A DNA stretch of 64,000 nucleotides from Certhia americana (lineage: Eukaryota > Chordata > Aves > Passeriformes > Certhiidae). Both the position numbers and the translations under genes were made by a program. The notes under the pieces are model-generated. The model was not told the origin of the DNA. It did not search any database and saw only the letters and a list, made by a program, of their open reading frames with translations. The DNA is taken from the NCBI GenBank assembly GCA_018697195.1, contig CM031879.1, positions 32,219,444 through 32,283,443 on the forward strand, in the 5' to 3' direction. Of the stretch, positions 49,225 through 61,800 are shown one piece after another (the first letter of the stretch is position 1; each line of letters starts with the position of its first letter).

Positions 49225-50316
49225 TGTATTGGGTTCATGTGTCAAGGTTTTGGTAGCCAAGGGGCTACAGGGGTGACTTCTGTGAGAAGCTGCCACCATG
49301 TGCGACAGACAATGCCAGACAGCTCCAGGATGGACCCTTCGCTCATCAAGGCTGAGCCCATCAGTGGTAGTGGCAAGTACCTCTGGGATAACAAATTTAG
49401 AAAAGGGGAAAAAAGCATCCACAGATGCAGCTGGAAGACAGGAGTGAGAATATATGAGAGCAACAGCTCTGCAGACATCAAGGTTAGTGCAGTAGGGGCA
49501 AGAGGTGCTCCAGGTGCTGGAGAAGAGATTCTTCTGCACTCGTAGTGCAGACTATGGTGAGACAGGCTGTCCCCCTGCAGCCCATGGAAGTCCACAGCGA
49601 TGCAGAGATCCACCTGCAGCCCACGGAGGACTACATGCCAGAGCAGGGGGATACTGGAAGGAGACTGTGACTCTGTGGGGCCACATATTGGAGCAGGGTC
49701 CTGGCACAACCTGTGGTCCCATGGAGAGAGGCTTGCTGGCTGTTCTTGTAATCCTGTGGGAGACCAGTACTGGAGCAGTCTGCTTGTGAAGGACAGCACC
49801 CCATGGAAGGGACCCATGCTCGAGCTGTTTGTGAAGAACTGCAGCCTGTAGGAAGGACTCACATTGAAGAAGTATGTTTCAGTGGGAAGAACCCACAGTA
49901 GAGCAGGGGAATAGTGTAAGGATTCCTCCCCTGAAGCAGCACAATAGGAAGGGAAACAGGGGCTGTGGTCAGTTCACCACATGTTGTCTCTGCTGCTGCT
50001 TCCTTCTTGGGGAGGAATAGAAAATGTGTGAGTAAACCTGAGCCTAGGAAAAAGTGGGGGGAAGGCGTGGAAGGTATTGTAAGATTAGATTTTATTTATC
50101 ATTATCCTACTTGAATTTGATTAATAACAAATTAGACTGCTGCCTTCAAGTTTAGTCTGTATTGCTTGCCACAGTAACTGGTGAATGATCTCTCCCTGTT
50201 CTTAGATCAGCCAGAGAGACGTTCCTAACATTTCCTCTCCCCTGCCCAGCTGAGAAGGGTCATGATAGAATGGCTTTGGTAGGCACCTAGCATTCAGCCA
50301 GGGACAACTCATCACA
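49225..50316 (+). mobile_element. solo LTR of an endogenous retrovirus (avian family)
   Basis: A 1.09-kb unit starts TGTATTGGGTTCATGTG and ends CAGCCAGGGACAACTCATCACA, giving the TG..CA termini of an LTR. The body matches a repeat I recognise from many bird genomes: 'caaggttttggtag..ggctacaggggtg' near the start and a run of 'ctgcagcccatggaag / acccatgctggagcag' variants in the middle. A decayed AATAAA-like region lies near 50100-50135, and 'ctggtgaatgatctctccctgttctta' and 'gagaagggtcatgatagaatggctttgg' follow at the end. No gag, pol or env sequence flanks it, so it is a solo LTR left by recombination. The flanking bases (GTGAC before, ATTGC after) do not form a clear target-site duplication. 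Open frames inside it are artefacts of its GC-richer repeated body. Confidence 0.85.
49570..49915 (+). repeat. imperfect internal repeat array inside the LTR
   Basis: Units built on 'CTGCAGCCCATGGAAG' and 'GGACCCATGCTGGAGCAG' recur with substitutions at irregular spacing of roughly 30-80 bp through the middle of the LTR. The array is a property of the LTR family rather than an independent minisatellite. Confidence 0.6.
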
Positions 50317-53300
50317 ATTGCTTTTTAGAGGTGCAAGGGCATTAAAACTGACATGACTATACTCTGCAACCTGCCCATCTTAAAGGCACCTATGAACCTG
50401 GGTCTTTATCTCAGCTTTTTCTTTCTTTGTATCACTTAATAAACTGGTACCAAATTCCTTTGAGATGATGAATCATAAATGTACTGAGTTTTCTATGCAG
50501 TTTCTAATGGGATGGCTGACCATAAAAGCTGACAATTGAAAGCAAGGTTTACACAGGAGAAGCAATCTTAGATAACTGCAGTATAAATTCGACTGCAGTG
50601 CAACTTCAGGAAAAAGAGAAACAGACTAAAACATGAAAATACTAGAAAGAAATCAAGCCTTGAAGTCTGAGGGGAGGGGGTGTCTTCTCTTTTCCTGATT
50701 TTCGCCTTCTTTTTGGTAATCCAGCAGTATTTTAAATATTTTCTCTATCATGCATTGGAAGAACCAGAGAAAGTTGATAATTATTCCTGTAAAAGTGGTA
50801 ATGCCTGTGCATATTCTTGCCCACACATAAATGGACTGAAACACTTCAAGCTCAAAGGGCTGTCAAAACGGCGAGACATTTTTGTTCCTGCTTAGTTCAT
50901 GATCAGAGAGATGTTCAAATCCTTGCCCTCAACGTCTCATTCAGAATGAGGTTTTTTTATTAACCATCAAATCTTTTCCCTTTTTTCAGATATGAACTGA
51001 TTGATAAGGGTTCTGCATGTGCTGGCCTAGTGATTGTGCTTGAAATGACATTGTTATTTTTGGAACACAGAATCTATGCTCCCACAGACAGAAAAGTAAA
51101 GCTTCTATTAAAATAAGTATAGAAAACAAGCAGAGAAAACCTCTGTAGATCTCAATCACTCAGTCAGGGTTTCTTTGACTAAGAAATTTCATTTATGCTA
51201 ACTTGTGACACTTGGGTTTTCTAATAAGAACAGGAGGCAACACATGGACTGGTCCCTCAACACACACAGTGCTGAACAATGAAATGAGGTTTTGATTTTA
51301 GGAAACACCTGATATACTGCAGGATATTCCAGTAACTGTCTACTTAGAGGTTTGATTTTATGCTTAATGCAAAGATGGACTGAAGAAAGAGAGAGCACCC
51401 CAGGTGGAACCTCCACTGGAACAATATCACTGATGAAGTTTCATTTGGTGCAGTTGCTATCACTTTCAGTCATCTCTGAATGGTAAACAGTTCAAATTAT
51501 GAATTCTTTGCCACTAAATTGTCTGCTGCTAATTGCTCTTTTGCATGTAATTATCAGTCAGGATTTAATAAGTATGGAAATACTATTACATGCCAAAAAG
51601 TAAAAATAAAACGAGAAATAGCAGACTTAAAGAATGTCTGGCAGACAAACTCTTTAATTAATCCTGGAACAACATGTTGGCTGGCATCTCTCTCAGTGAA
51701 CATCTCTGGCAGAGAGATGATGGGGTTTTATAATCCCTCAAGAAAAACAAGTAATGCATTTGCTTCTAAGCTAGAGAGGTTTTGGCCTTCGCCTCCAGGT
51801 TACGCATTGGAAAAGAACATTGATACGGGTGAGAACAAGACTGAACACATCAAAGGAAACAAAGGAAATCAAAACATAACTTTAAAATAGCAACTTCTGT
51901 CCACCAATTCCAAAGAGAGAGGCAAATCCCAGGAGGAGGTTTGAACTGTCACTAGGCTTTCAGGAGTAGCTCTAGCTTCTCCTTTCTTCACATGGTTTGT
52001 GTTTTAAACAGCCATGGTGCAGATAAAATATGGGAGATGTGAATGAAAAATTTAAATTATACTCTCAAGGATTTTCATCTTGTTTCTGATTAGGAAAAAA
52101 AAAGACCAAGATGACCAAATAACTTTGGTTTGATTTGCAGTGATACCTTCTGCCTACTGTCAAATGGTGGTGGAAGTTGAAATATCCTTGAAATATCCTA
52201 CCATTGAGAACAGTCATTAGACAACATTGATTTGAATACAATCAGACTCAGCAGATAAAAAGACTGTACACAGACATATGGTCCCAAATCTAGATCCCAT
52301 GTAGTTAACAGCTAAACTACTGTTTGTCACTGTGAAAGAAAACCCAGTTCATGCATTCCCGTAAACTATCAAAGAAAATGAAGTGGAAGAAAGATTTGGT
52401 ATTTTCACTACATTTCTCTAAAGACAAAACATCTAGATTTAGGGTTGTTAAGCAGGTTAATGACCTGTTGCACAAGACTAAAGAATAAATTACTACTGAG
52501 AGAGAATGAGTAGAATGCAAATCTGAAATGTGTTTTCCACAGTGAAAAAAAAAAAAGATTTCTCACTTTCACTTCTTTAGTTGCTGTTGATTATTTTTCT
52601 AGCTGTCATTTAGTGGTTCTATGTAGACCTGAAAATGCCTTTCATGAAGAATTTTGAAACAAAATTGACCAAGTTTGGCTAAGCATAAGGCTGTACTAGA
52701 AGATGTGGGTGGGAAGCATTTACAAGATTTCTATTGCTGTTCCTGGCTCAATTCCTCAATGTAAATCTGTTGCCCAAAGGGGAACAACCTACAGAACTAG
52801 TGAGATTTTGTTCTTCCTGCCTGATTCAGTCTATATTATTTCTTTCTCTGAGGATTAAGAGGGCAACAATTTATCATGAGACATTTTGTAAGTGATTAAT
52901 ACCAGTTTACCAGGAACTCTGACAATTCCCTTAGAGCAGACGTGGCAACTGAAAACACTGTCTTCACTTATTTCAGGATTTGAATTGCCACCCTAGATAA
53001 AAAACAAAACAATTGTGGGAACACTGAGACATCTAGATCTTCATACTTGGTTGTATTATTAGTAGCAGAAAAAGACATCACACTTCAGTACCTTTGCATT
53101 TGGCTAAATAAACTCTGAAGACATTCTGGTACACTCTACTTATGTTAGCAAGATTTTTTTGACAGTTCTTTAGGCGTAGGCTTGCTTACTATGATTAGAG
53201 AGAACGATCTCAGTCTGGGAGCTGTTGTTTTAATTCATGTATGAAATGAAAGTGAATTTTCCAGACTTCTTTCTTTTTGTGGGTTCATTATAAATTTTTC

Positions 53301-55447
53301 TGGAATATCATTACTGAAGCTCTAAAATGAAGAAAACACCACCAGGCTGGATTTGATGTCTATTTTCCCTGAAAGATTTATGCATTTCATGTGTGACTGA
53401 TTTTGTGATAAGGTAACTCTCTGGAGGGCATAGCTTTAGTTTTCAGATCATTTTTTTGCTTTCTAAACTAGAACAGGAAAAGAAGAAACCTTGCCTGATT
53501 GGATTGCCTCAGCAGCATATTTCTTTAGGACTTTTGCATCAGAGCAAATTAGATCATTCTGCACTGATGTGATATATAATTCCCATATCTTCTGTGCCAT
53601 CAGCTCCTTGGGTTTGGTTTGAAGGGAAAAGAATTAAGCTGCAGCATTTGAGTGAAACTGTTTTTATTATTGGAATCACAAGGGGGTTTTATAGCCAAGA
53701 GAAAATCTACCACAACTGCCACACATTGTGACTCAAATATCAGGAACCTTAATTCTGTCAGCATCAATTGGACCTGAAGCATGTCCACTACTTTGTTTTT
53801 ACTTTCATGAAGCCCTATTATAAAAAAGAAACTATGTCCTTTTTGTGATTCAGTGCACACTGTTTTTATTATTCCTTTAATTCTTCCTCATGTTTAAGTC
53901 ACTGTGTATCAAATAATCTTGCAGTGTTTCCTTTCTGAGTGTGTTTTGGTGAATCAGATGAGCATAGCTAAGCCAATGACTGGATCTGCTGCTTGAAAAC
54001 TTTTATTGATGGCAAGTAATGAAGAGGTAATGACAGCTGAAACAATAACTGCCTATAGAAATCTGACTTCAGCTATGGTTGAACTTGTTGATCTTTAGTG
54101 GAAAATGTAATATGAACTTTAATGGAATATCACTCTCACTGCATCTTCCATCATCATATTATAGGTCGTGATTACCACATTTTTCTCCCTCTACTGTAAA
54201 ATGACTCTTTGGATAAAAGGGGCTGATTGCTCCATTAGTTCTTGATATCATTCAGCACTTAGGACAACATGCATTTCTTTTACACTACATTTGCATTCCT
54301 TAATCACTGCTAATACCCTGAACAATCTTACTCTACTTGATAACCCAGCCAGAGAATATTTTTTTGCTGAAGCTCTATTCTGCTCCAATTCCTAGAAATA
54401 CAGTTTTGGTCTTTAGGCATTTATATTGAGCATAGATTATGATTACTCTTAAGATGAGCTGTGGACAATGGTAAATACATTTTATACCTCTTACACTAGT
54501 TTGTCCTGGGAACTGTTGGTAAATAAAATAAATAGGCATGAGATAAATTTCAATTAGAAGTAACTATGAATGTGTACCAACACTAAAGGTCTAAGAGCAT
54601 ATCAAATTGAATTATTAGCTTCCATTTTGTATCATCACCTGATTCTGTTTACATAGAAATTTTAATCTCTGATGGGAAAAAGGATGAAAACCTGGAGTTT
54701 ACTTGACTCTATAGACCACAAACTGTATGTGCCAAAAGAGGCAGCTTGAGAAAATGATCTCATCAAGAGAAAGCAATATTTAGGGGGCAACATGGAGGGA
54801 GCAAGCAATCCATATCAGTTTGTTAAAAACAGTGGTGTATTTTCAGCCATTACTCCTCTGCTTCTTTGTCAAGTGCTCTGACTATTCGGCTTTTTTTGTA
54901 TTTAAAACAGGGACTGTAGAGAACTCTAGTTTACTAATGTTGATTGTTACTGAGCTTGTGTACACAAAGAAGTTATTCCAGAATAACTGTACAAAGACCT
55001 GTACAAAGATAAAGAACTATAGCTGTCATCAAATAACTTCTCTGGAGGAATATTATTGTACACTAGGTCTGCAAAAATTCTGAAAAACTGTGCTGAGAAC
55101 ATCTCCATACATAAAGCTTATTTTTTAAGAAGCAGACACTGCTCTTACTTTCTTATTGCTCTTATGCCATATTCTGCACACATCAAGAAGGATGCTGAAT
55201 TGGTGCATAAATGGGCATAAAGATTACTTCAACAACAATGTCATTCAAAGGTGTGAGGATGGCATGGAGGAAAGAACTTACCAGAGATGACAGTGAAAGA
55301 ATCAAGTATTTAATAATGAAAATCTCTAACTTTCGGGGCTACCTGAGCAGTTTTTGGATGAGGATAGAATTACTTATGCAACTGAAGTATTAATAATACA
55401 GATATATTACTGTAGAGAAATCCAGAAATCCAGGAAGAAATTATGTC

Positions 55448-55474
55448 TTTTTTTTTTTTTTAAATTTTTTTTTT
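55448..55474. repeat. T-rich run
   Basis: Fourteen T residues, AAA, then ten T residues. Confidence 0.9.
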
Positions 55475-55829
55475 ATTTCCTGCTATAAAACTTAGAGCCT
55501 TAGTGTTTTCATTGCCTCCAAAAAATATTTTATGATGAAGACCCACAGTAAAGCTTAAAATGAAGAGCAAGATTTCCTAATTCAGAGACCTAGCTACACA
55601 AATAAATAAAAAATGTCATTTGATAATTTATTTGACCCCAAGTGGCAGTTTCTTTTCAACAGATGCAATTTAATCTTTGACCAGCAGTGCAAAAGTTACC
55701 TTGAGGCAGAAACCTCAAACAGGACAGTTTTAGTTGGTGGGAAATACAGAAATAATTGTGATCTGTAGCTCTTCTTCCTTCTGTTTTCCAACAGTGGATC
55801 ATACATGACCCAGTGCTTTATTTTGAAAC

Positions 55830-55830
<1 letters not shown>

Positions 55831-55864
<34 letters not shown>

Positions 55865-55870
55865 GACAGA
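55831..55870. repeat. (GATA)n-(GACA)n compound microsatellite
   Basis: Four GATA units pass directly into about five GACA units, then GAGACAGA. The T/C switch at one position suggests a single point change spread by slippage. Confidence 0.9.
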
Positions 55871-58261
55871 CTTCTATACCCCCTCCAGATTAGAACATGG
55901 TTCAGCATCATATTTGCTCCTTTGGTCAGTGTTTAGCAATTGATGTGAAAATGGATTTTCATTACAGTTGTTTCTAATCACTCAAAACAACACATTTGTT
56001 CTGAATTACCTATCTGGACACCCAGGTGGTTGCTAATGAAAGAGAATCAAGTAAATTTAATGGTGCCTTTGATTACTTCCCACAGTTCTGGAAATGTTTT
56101 TTTTGTATTTCAGACTTCACTTGGTTTTGCAAGTATGTCAGGGTTTTATCCTGCTCGATGCTGAAAATGGGATTCATGTTGTAAAGTGCTAACTTGAGCT
56201 AAAAACTTTGACAATCTGGGGACTCATTAAGGAACTTACAAAATCTCTTTTTTATCCTGACATCTGACACACATGAGTTAAATGAAAGAATTGAAGAAGG
56301 ACCTGAGCATCAGACCTTATATAGTGATTAAGATTTTCTCCCTGCTTGATGCACCTGCAATACACAGTAACATCTCTTTCCCAACACCGTGCGTAAACAG
56401 ATGTGAAGCCATAAGATGCCACTCTGGTTTAAAATTCAGAAACGTGCTTAAGTGCATCATTGTATTTAAACCAGCCTTGAATGAACCAAGATGGCTCACA
56501 CAAGCCAACCATGTTACATGACTCACTGAAGACTGAAATACTGTGGACCACTGCCAACCTCCTCTGACTGCCTTGCAGGGGCACTACTGCACCACCAGAT
56601 GAATCATCTCAAGGAAATATAATTTTGGAGTTGGCTTCTTGAAACAAAAAACCCCTATCAGTTGTGGACAAATAGTTCTGAACAGAAAAAACATTACTCC
56701 TGTAAGCATTCTTCTAGTAATGTCTGGCTCATGAACATTGACATGGGACATGGGAACATGGGATCTTTCAACTGAAATAAAATATTTACAAGATGACTGT
56801 GAAGCATGTACAAACTATTCCTTCAGGATGGTATCATAGCTTCTCAGCTAGATGCCTCAGACTATACACTGCTGAGGGGTAATGAAAATTCTCTTTTAGC
56901 CCCAGCTGCTCATGCTGTGTAAATATAACATAATACAAAACTTACACTGTTCTCAGCCTTTGATGGGTTCTCAGAATGACCCCTTTAACACCACGTAGAA
57001 AAGCAGAGTAGACAAGAATGAAAACAACACGTGTCAAGGACCTGAGAACAATAAGCTCATGTGGTTTATTTGTGGAATGAACCTGTATCTCAAAAGAAAA
57101 AACTTGGCCACACAAGACTGGCAGAATACAGTCGGTACTTTTCCATCCAGTTTTCTGATCCTTGGAAAGGAAGGTTGCCAGAGGTTTCAAGAGAGAGTTG
57201 AGGGATACTAGATGCACTAGTCTGACAATAGTTCTAACTGTACAGCACTCTTTGATGACCTCCCCGTGGAAGATAAGGCTGCAAAACTGCATCTTCCTTC
57301 CATCCATGCCCATCACAGCTGCGGAGGTGCCACTATTCACAGCAGGGCAAAGTGACTCCAAAATGCCATCAGAGCAGCTTTTTCACGCTGACTACATGCT
57401 GACGTCAGGTAAGGGAATACAAAGAAAGAAGCTTATTTATTTCTATTGTTACAGAAAGCACTGCCTCCAGAAACACTGTAGGAATGGACTTCAAGGACAT
57501 TCTTACAAATCGTTGGGAGACAAAATCATCTTCATCTTGCAATATGTGAGCAGACAATTGTCTCTCTGTATCTCATCCTTCCAAATGACATCGCTTCTGC
57601 AATATATTTGTTCCAGTGTAGTAATGCAAAAATCTTAGAAAAATGACTAATTTTGGCCTCTACAAGATGATAAAAGAACAAAGCCCAGATCTAGTACCAT
57701 TATAGCTGAATACAGAGACAAAATTACATCCTTACACTGCCAGTACCACAAAAGTGGATAAATTTTAAAATCATGTAAGTCACCTTGACTGTGACAAGGA
57801 GGACATGTTTCTAACATCAGTAATATGACTCAATTTCCAGTGAATGAAATGACTAGGAAGTTTTGGAGAACTATTTTTGTTTTGAAAATGACATTCCTCT
57901 GCATCAGACTGTAGCATGTGGGTTGACTTTTGTGATAGAAGTTATTAAAAAATACCAGATCTCTCAGTGAGAGCTACTGGCATCATTAAGCCCCCCCAAG
58001 AGATAACAAAATATTGGAAGGCATTTCTTAAGACTGTTTTGAAATTTAAACGTGTTGTTTAAATTTGATTGTTAAAAACTGATTTATGTTTTTCTTCCTG
58101 GCATGTAATGATTTCAAAAGAATTATAACTAATTGTAGATGGTTTTGTTTGGGAGCCTCTTCTTGCTTGAATAATGCACAGGAGATATATGAGATTCTTT
58201 ACTAGTATTCTTGCTTCTTTTGATACCTTGTTTCAAATTTGCCTCTCCCATACATAAATTC

Positions 58262-58870
58262 ACAAACAACCCACCAGTCCTTGGCAGTCTTCAACTTAAT
58301 ATATATTTATTACGAAGAGAAATTTTACAAACCCAGAGGCTTTAAAAATTCTAATTGTGCCTCTGACATGTTCAAACATATGCCATAGTGTAGATCTCCT
58401 AAACTTAGACTATACCTTGCAAACATAATACATGGTTACTAATCCTAGAGTTATATGAATAGGCTAATAATATATGCATTTAAACAATTTTCACACTATG
58501 ACTCCGTGTTAACTAATTTTAGCAAACAAATACGTGGTTAATGATTTATACAAATAAACAAAATAATTTTGAAGGACTCTAAGCCCCACAGTTCAACAGA
58601 TTACGGTGGGAATCTTCCGCAATATAAATTAATTCTTGTTTCTGTTCAAATAGTAGTTGACACCCACAAAGACCTTCAGCATTGAGCTGAAGAGACCAGT
58701 TGTTGGTCATCCCTAATTTGGTGTCACCACCTCCATGCAAGACAGCCAGAAAATAGAAAGACCTCAGAGACCCCAGCCCCTTCAGCAGTCCTGCCTCCTG
58801 GGAAAGATGGAAAAAAGGTCTTGGCATAAAGGAGCAATGACTTAGCTAAGTTTAGGTAAAACTTGAATGC
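58262..58870 (-). repeat. possible LTR-like unit, antisense (unclassified)
   Basis: Read on the minus strand, a mixed-composition body with open frame 58579-58827 is followed by an AT-rich stretch. Then comes a polyadenylation signal (CGTAATAAATATATAT, complement of about 58300-58315) about 25 bp before 'gactgccaaggactggtgggttg'. The order of promoter-like region, AATAAA and short tail resembles an LTR or the 3' end of a transcript. I cannot name a family and the borders are not defined by TG..CA ends, so this is a tentative call. Confidence 0.3.
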
Positions 58871-61800
58871 AGACAAGGAGTTATGGAGCTTTCTCACATA
58901 TTAGCAGATCCATAAATTCTGGGGGTTGGATCTTGACTTCTGACCTTTGGAAGGTTTCGATTCAAAGCACTTAAAGATTTTGAAAGGAGAAATGGCAGTT
59001 CTGCAGGCGGAAACAGCAAAAGCAATCTTACTGCAGCTTTCCAGCTTTCTAGTCTGTTCCTGTGCATGGTACTGTTACCCTTACTCTCTTTGCAAAACTA
59101 AGCAACAGGAGGAAAATAAACTTGAAGTTAGTACTCCTCTGACAAGATCTTGTGCATAATATACTATGTGTCAAAAATATGTCATTAAAAAAAAAAAACT
59201 AAAAAAAAATCAAAGAACTTTTGAGCTGATTGAATGTAGAGTTCTTAGTCCCAGAAGAGTCCCTAATAAAGACCAGCAAGTGTGATCCTGCTCAGAAGGA
59301 CCTGAGCAGTACAGGTATTCTATATCAGGTCTAAAATCTGCAGTCAATTAGGATAGGGATGCGTGGAAAAGTGTCTCCTGCAGAGCATATGGAAACCAGG
59401 GGATATATTTAGGTTCTACTTGAGAATGTGGATGACAGTGTATATTGAATAATTGCTATGAATTTATTTCTCAAATAGCAAATTTAAAAAGAAAAGCATA
59501 CGTCATATATTAAGAGCCATTCATCTTCAATATATGAGTTAAAGACTAATAAAGCCCTTCATTCACAGAATATGGAAAAATGAAAACATGAGTCAGTTTG
59601 AGGCAGCCAACATCTTGACAGGCAGTGGACTGTGTTTCTTGTTCAAGTGATGGTAGGCTGACAACAGGCATCATCTGCTCCAAGAGTACTCACTGAGTCA
59701 CTTTACCTTGGACAATCCTGCAAGTGAGTCAATTTTGCTCCAAGAAATCAGACTCTGCAAAGTTACACTCTATTCCCTTGATTCATTAATTCAAATTTAA
59801 TTTTAGCCCTCTTTGTTAATTTTGAGGCATTTTTATCTGTATTCTATTTTTTCAAACACAATTTGCATTTTTGATTCTCAATAAATGTGGGAGATAGCAC
59901 ATTCTGTGGCCTGAAGTGAAGCATTTCTAAGACAAGAATCAACAGAATTCACTTGCTGCGTCAAGAAACGAAACAGATTAGCCCTTATGCCCACTTTCAC
60001 AAACATTGACTCTTATTGTAATTAGCCAATGTACTAAGTCTGAAATCTCTAAATTACTGTTATGGTCAAGGCTTTCCTGAAATGTGGGATCCAGAATAAA
60101 GAAAATCCATAGTACAGCTGCCTCTGGTTCTAATAAGCCAAATAGTGCACACACTTAATTGGTATTTTTACAACTTCTGAAATACAGAGAATATTGCTGA
60201 ATAACAGAAGTTCCAATTAAACAAGTGCTTTTAAGTTTATTGAAGACAAGTGTCTCAAGTACAAGCATTGCTGAGATCATTATATGAAGAAATCTGGGTA
60301 TGCTGACATCAAGGGAAACGTAATTGGCTCTGAAGGAATAGGAAATTTCAAGTTGTGATAAGGCATGAAAATGCAAATGGCCACGCAAAAAGAAAAACAA
60401 CCTGGACTGATTTTCAGGAGAGTTATTGAGGGAGAAAAAAACCTTTTGCTCTGTAAACCAAATTCAATGGGCATGAAAATAATACAACGATAAAAATCTT
60501 TGAATCTAAATTTCTGGGTCATATTTCAAGTTATACTTAATTTGAAAGACTGATCTTTTTTATTTTTGGGTGGTTGCAGTATGTATTTGAAAATGACCAC
60601 AGATGTTGCAAAAAGCTATGCAGTGTTAAGCAATAAGAAGGGAAATTTCTTTTAGCATTATTGTAGATGTTTTAAATTTTTTTTTAACCTTTTAATTAAA
60701 ACACTGTTATATCTTTTTTCCTTTAAGATATTATGTTTCCTGAAACTTAATCTTATGATGAGGGTGCTATTGGAACTCTGTTCTTTCAGAGAGACAATTT
60801 GAGCTCATGTGGCAGTTGCTTCAGTCCATTACTTATCCAGATGAATACATTCTTTTCAGCACTGTTTTCCTATCTTTCTCTTTTTGAAAGCTGATGGAAT
60901 CAGATACTCAAACATTTTGTTTTGCTTTAGTTTGCTTTTCAGAAGTGGATTATCTGGGTTAGGAAGGCAGTTCACGACTGTAGATATTGTTTATTCTTCT
61001 TGGTAAGTGTGTAGAAGTATCTCCTAAATGAAGCCAACAATACCCTCAATTGTCCAGAAATGAAACCATCTTAAGTGAAAATCAGCAGAGCAGCATCATT
61101 TGGAAAAAAGCTTTGGGACTCTTGCACATCAACTAATTTGCTGTTTTAGGAAGAAAGAAAACCTTAACTAAAACTTTGGTTTATGAGGTCAAAGGCAGCC
61201 AATTATTTATTTGGTTCTAAATGTGTTCTACTTTGGAAATTGCTATCATTTGCTGTGAAATGTCATCTAACTTGAAAAATAAGGAAAACAGAAAATAAGG
61301 GGGGAAAAAAAGACCCATCCTTGGCAGAGCATAGTTAGGATTAAGACTCCAAAGCCAAGATTAAATCTACAGTTAATTCACCTTCATGTCTTGGAATGTG
61401 ACAGTTTATACAATGCAATATAATAATTACCTTAAAGTCTTGGAACACTTGGAACATTTACCTATGAGGCCATTCTGGTGTAGGTTATGCTACTTTTTAA
61501 AACTCTTTGCCTTAAGTTAAATACTGTCACACCATTCTTTTTTTATTTCTTTCATATTTAAATCTAGATCACTTCTTTGAAACCATCTGTGGTTTGTTAA
61601 TAAAACCAGTCAATAAATTTGTAAAACTCTCTTCCATCTTTGTGGAAATTCAGAGTTCATATGTTCAAAGTCAGCCGTGTATCTAAGTGATAAACCACAA
61701 CTGTAAGGTTCCCTGGTTCAAATATCTGCTTGCAGCAGTGAGCAGCTTTTGAATTAGAGCAGCAATTTTCCTTTTATTCACCCCAAACCAGCTGTAAAAA

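Larger units (their letters stand above)
50317..58261. other. non-coding DNA, no gene seen
   Basis: AT-rich sequence with no recognised exon or RNA gene. It contains the GATA/GACA microsatellite, a T-rich double run and, near 57400, a full CRE palindrome next to a donor-like site. Open frames at 51480-51890 and 56942-57638 show no family motif. Confidence 0.45.

Noticed and set aside
49242..49862. About 200-codon minus-strand frame and overlapping plus-strand frames
   Set aside because: They fall wholly within the solo LTR and arise from its repeated, GC-richer body. No retroviral protein motif is present.
51480..51890. 136-codon plus-strand open frame
   Set aside because: AT-rich, lysine/asparagine-rich translation with no family motif, no promoter context and no sign of coding selection visible by eye.
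56942..57638. Overlapping open frames on both strands (139 and 158 codons)
   Set aside because: Open frames on both strands of the same DNA and non-ATG starts point to chance. Only the CRE/donor-like site within was kept as a finding.
61695..61740. tRNA-like B-box (GGTTCAAAT) with a small hairpin before it
   Set aside because: No acceptor stem, D arm or 7-nt anticodon loop could be paired around it, so it is not a tRNA gene or a recognisable tRNA-derived SINE.
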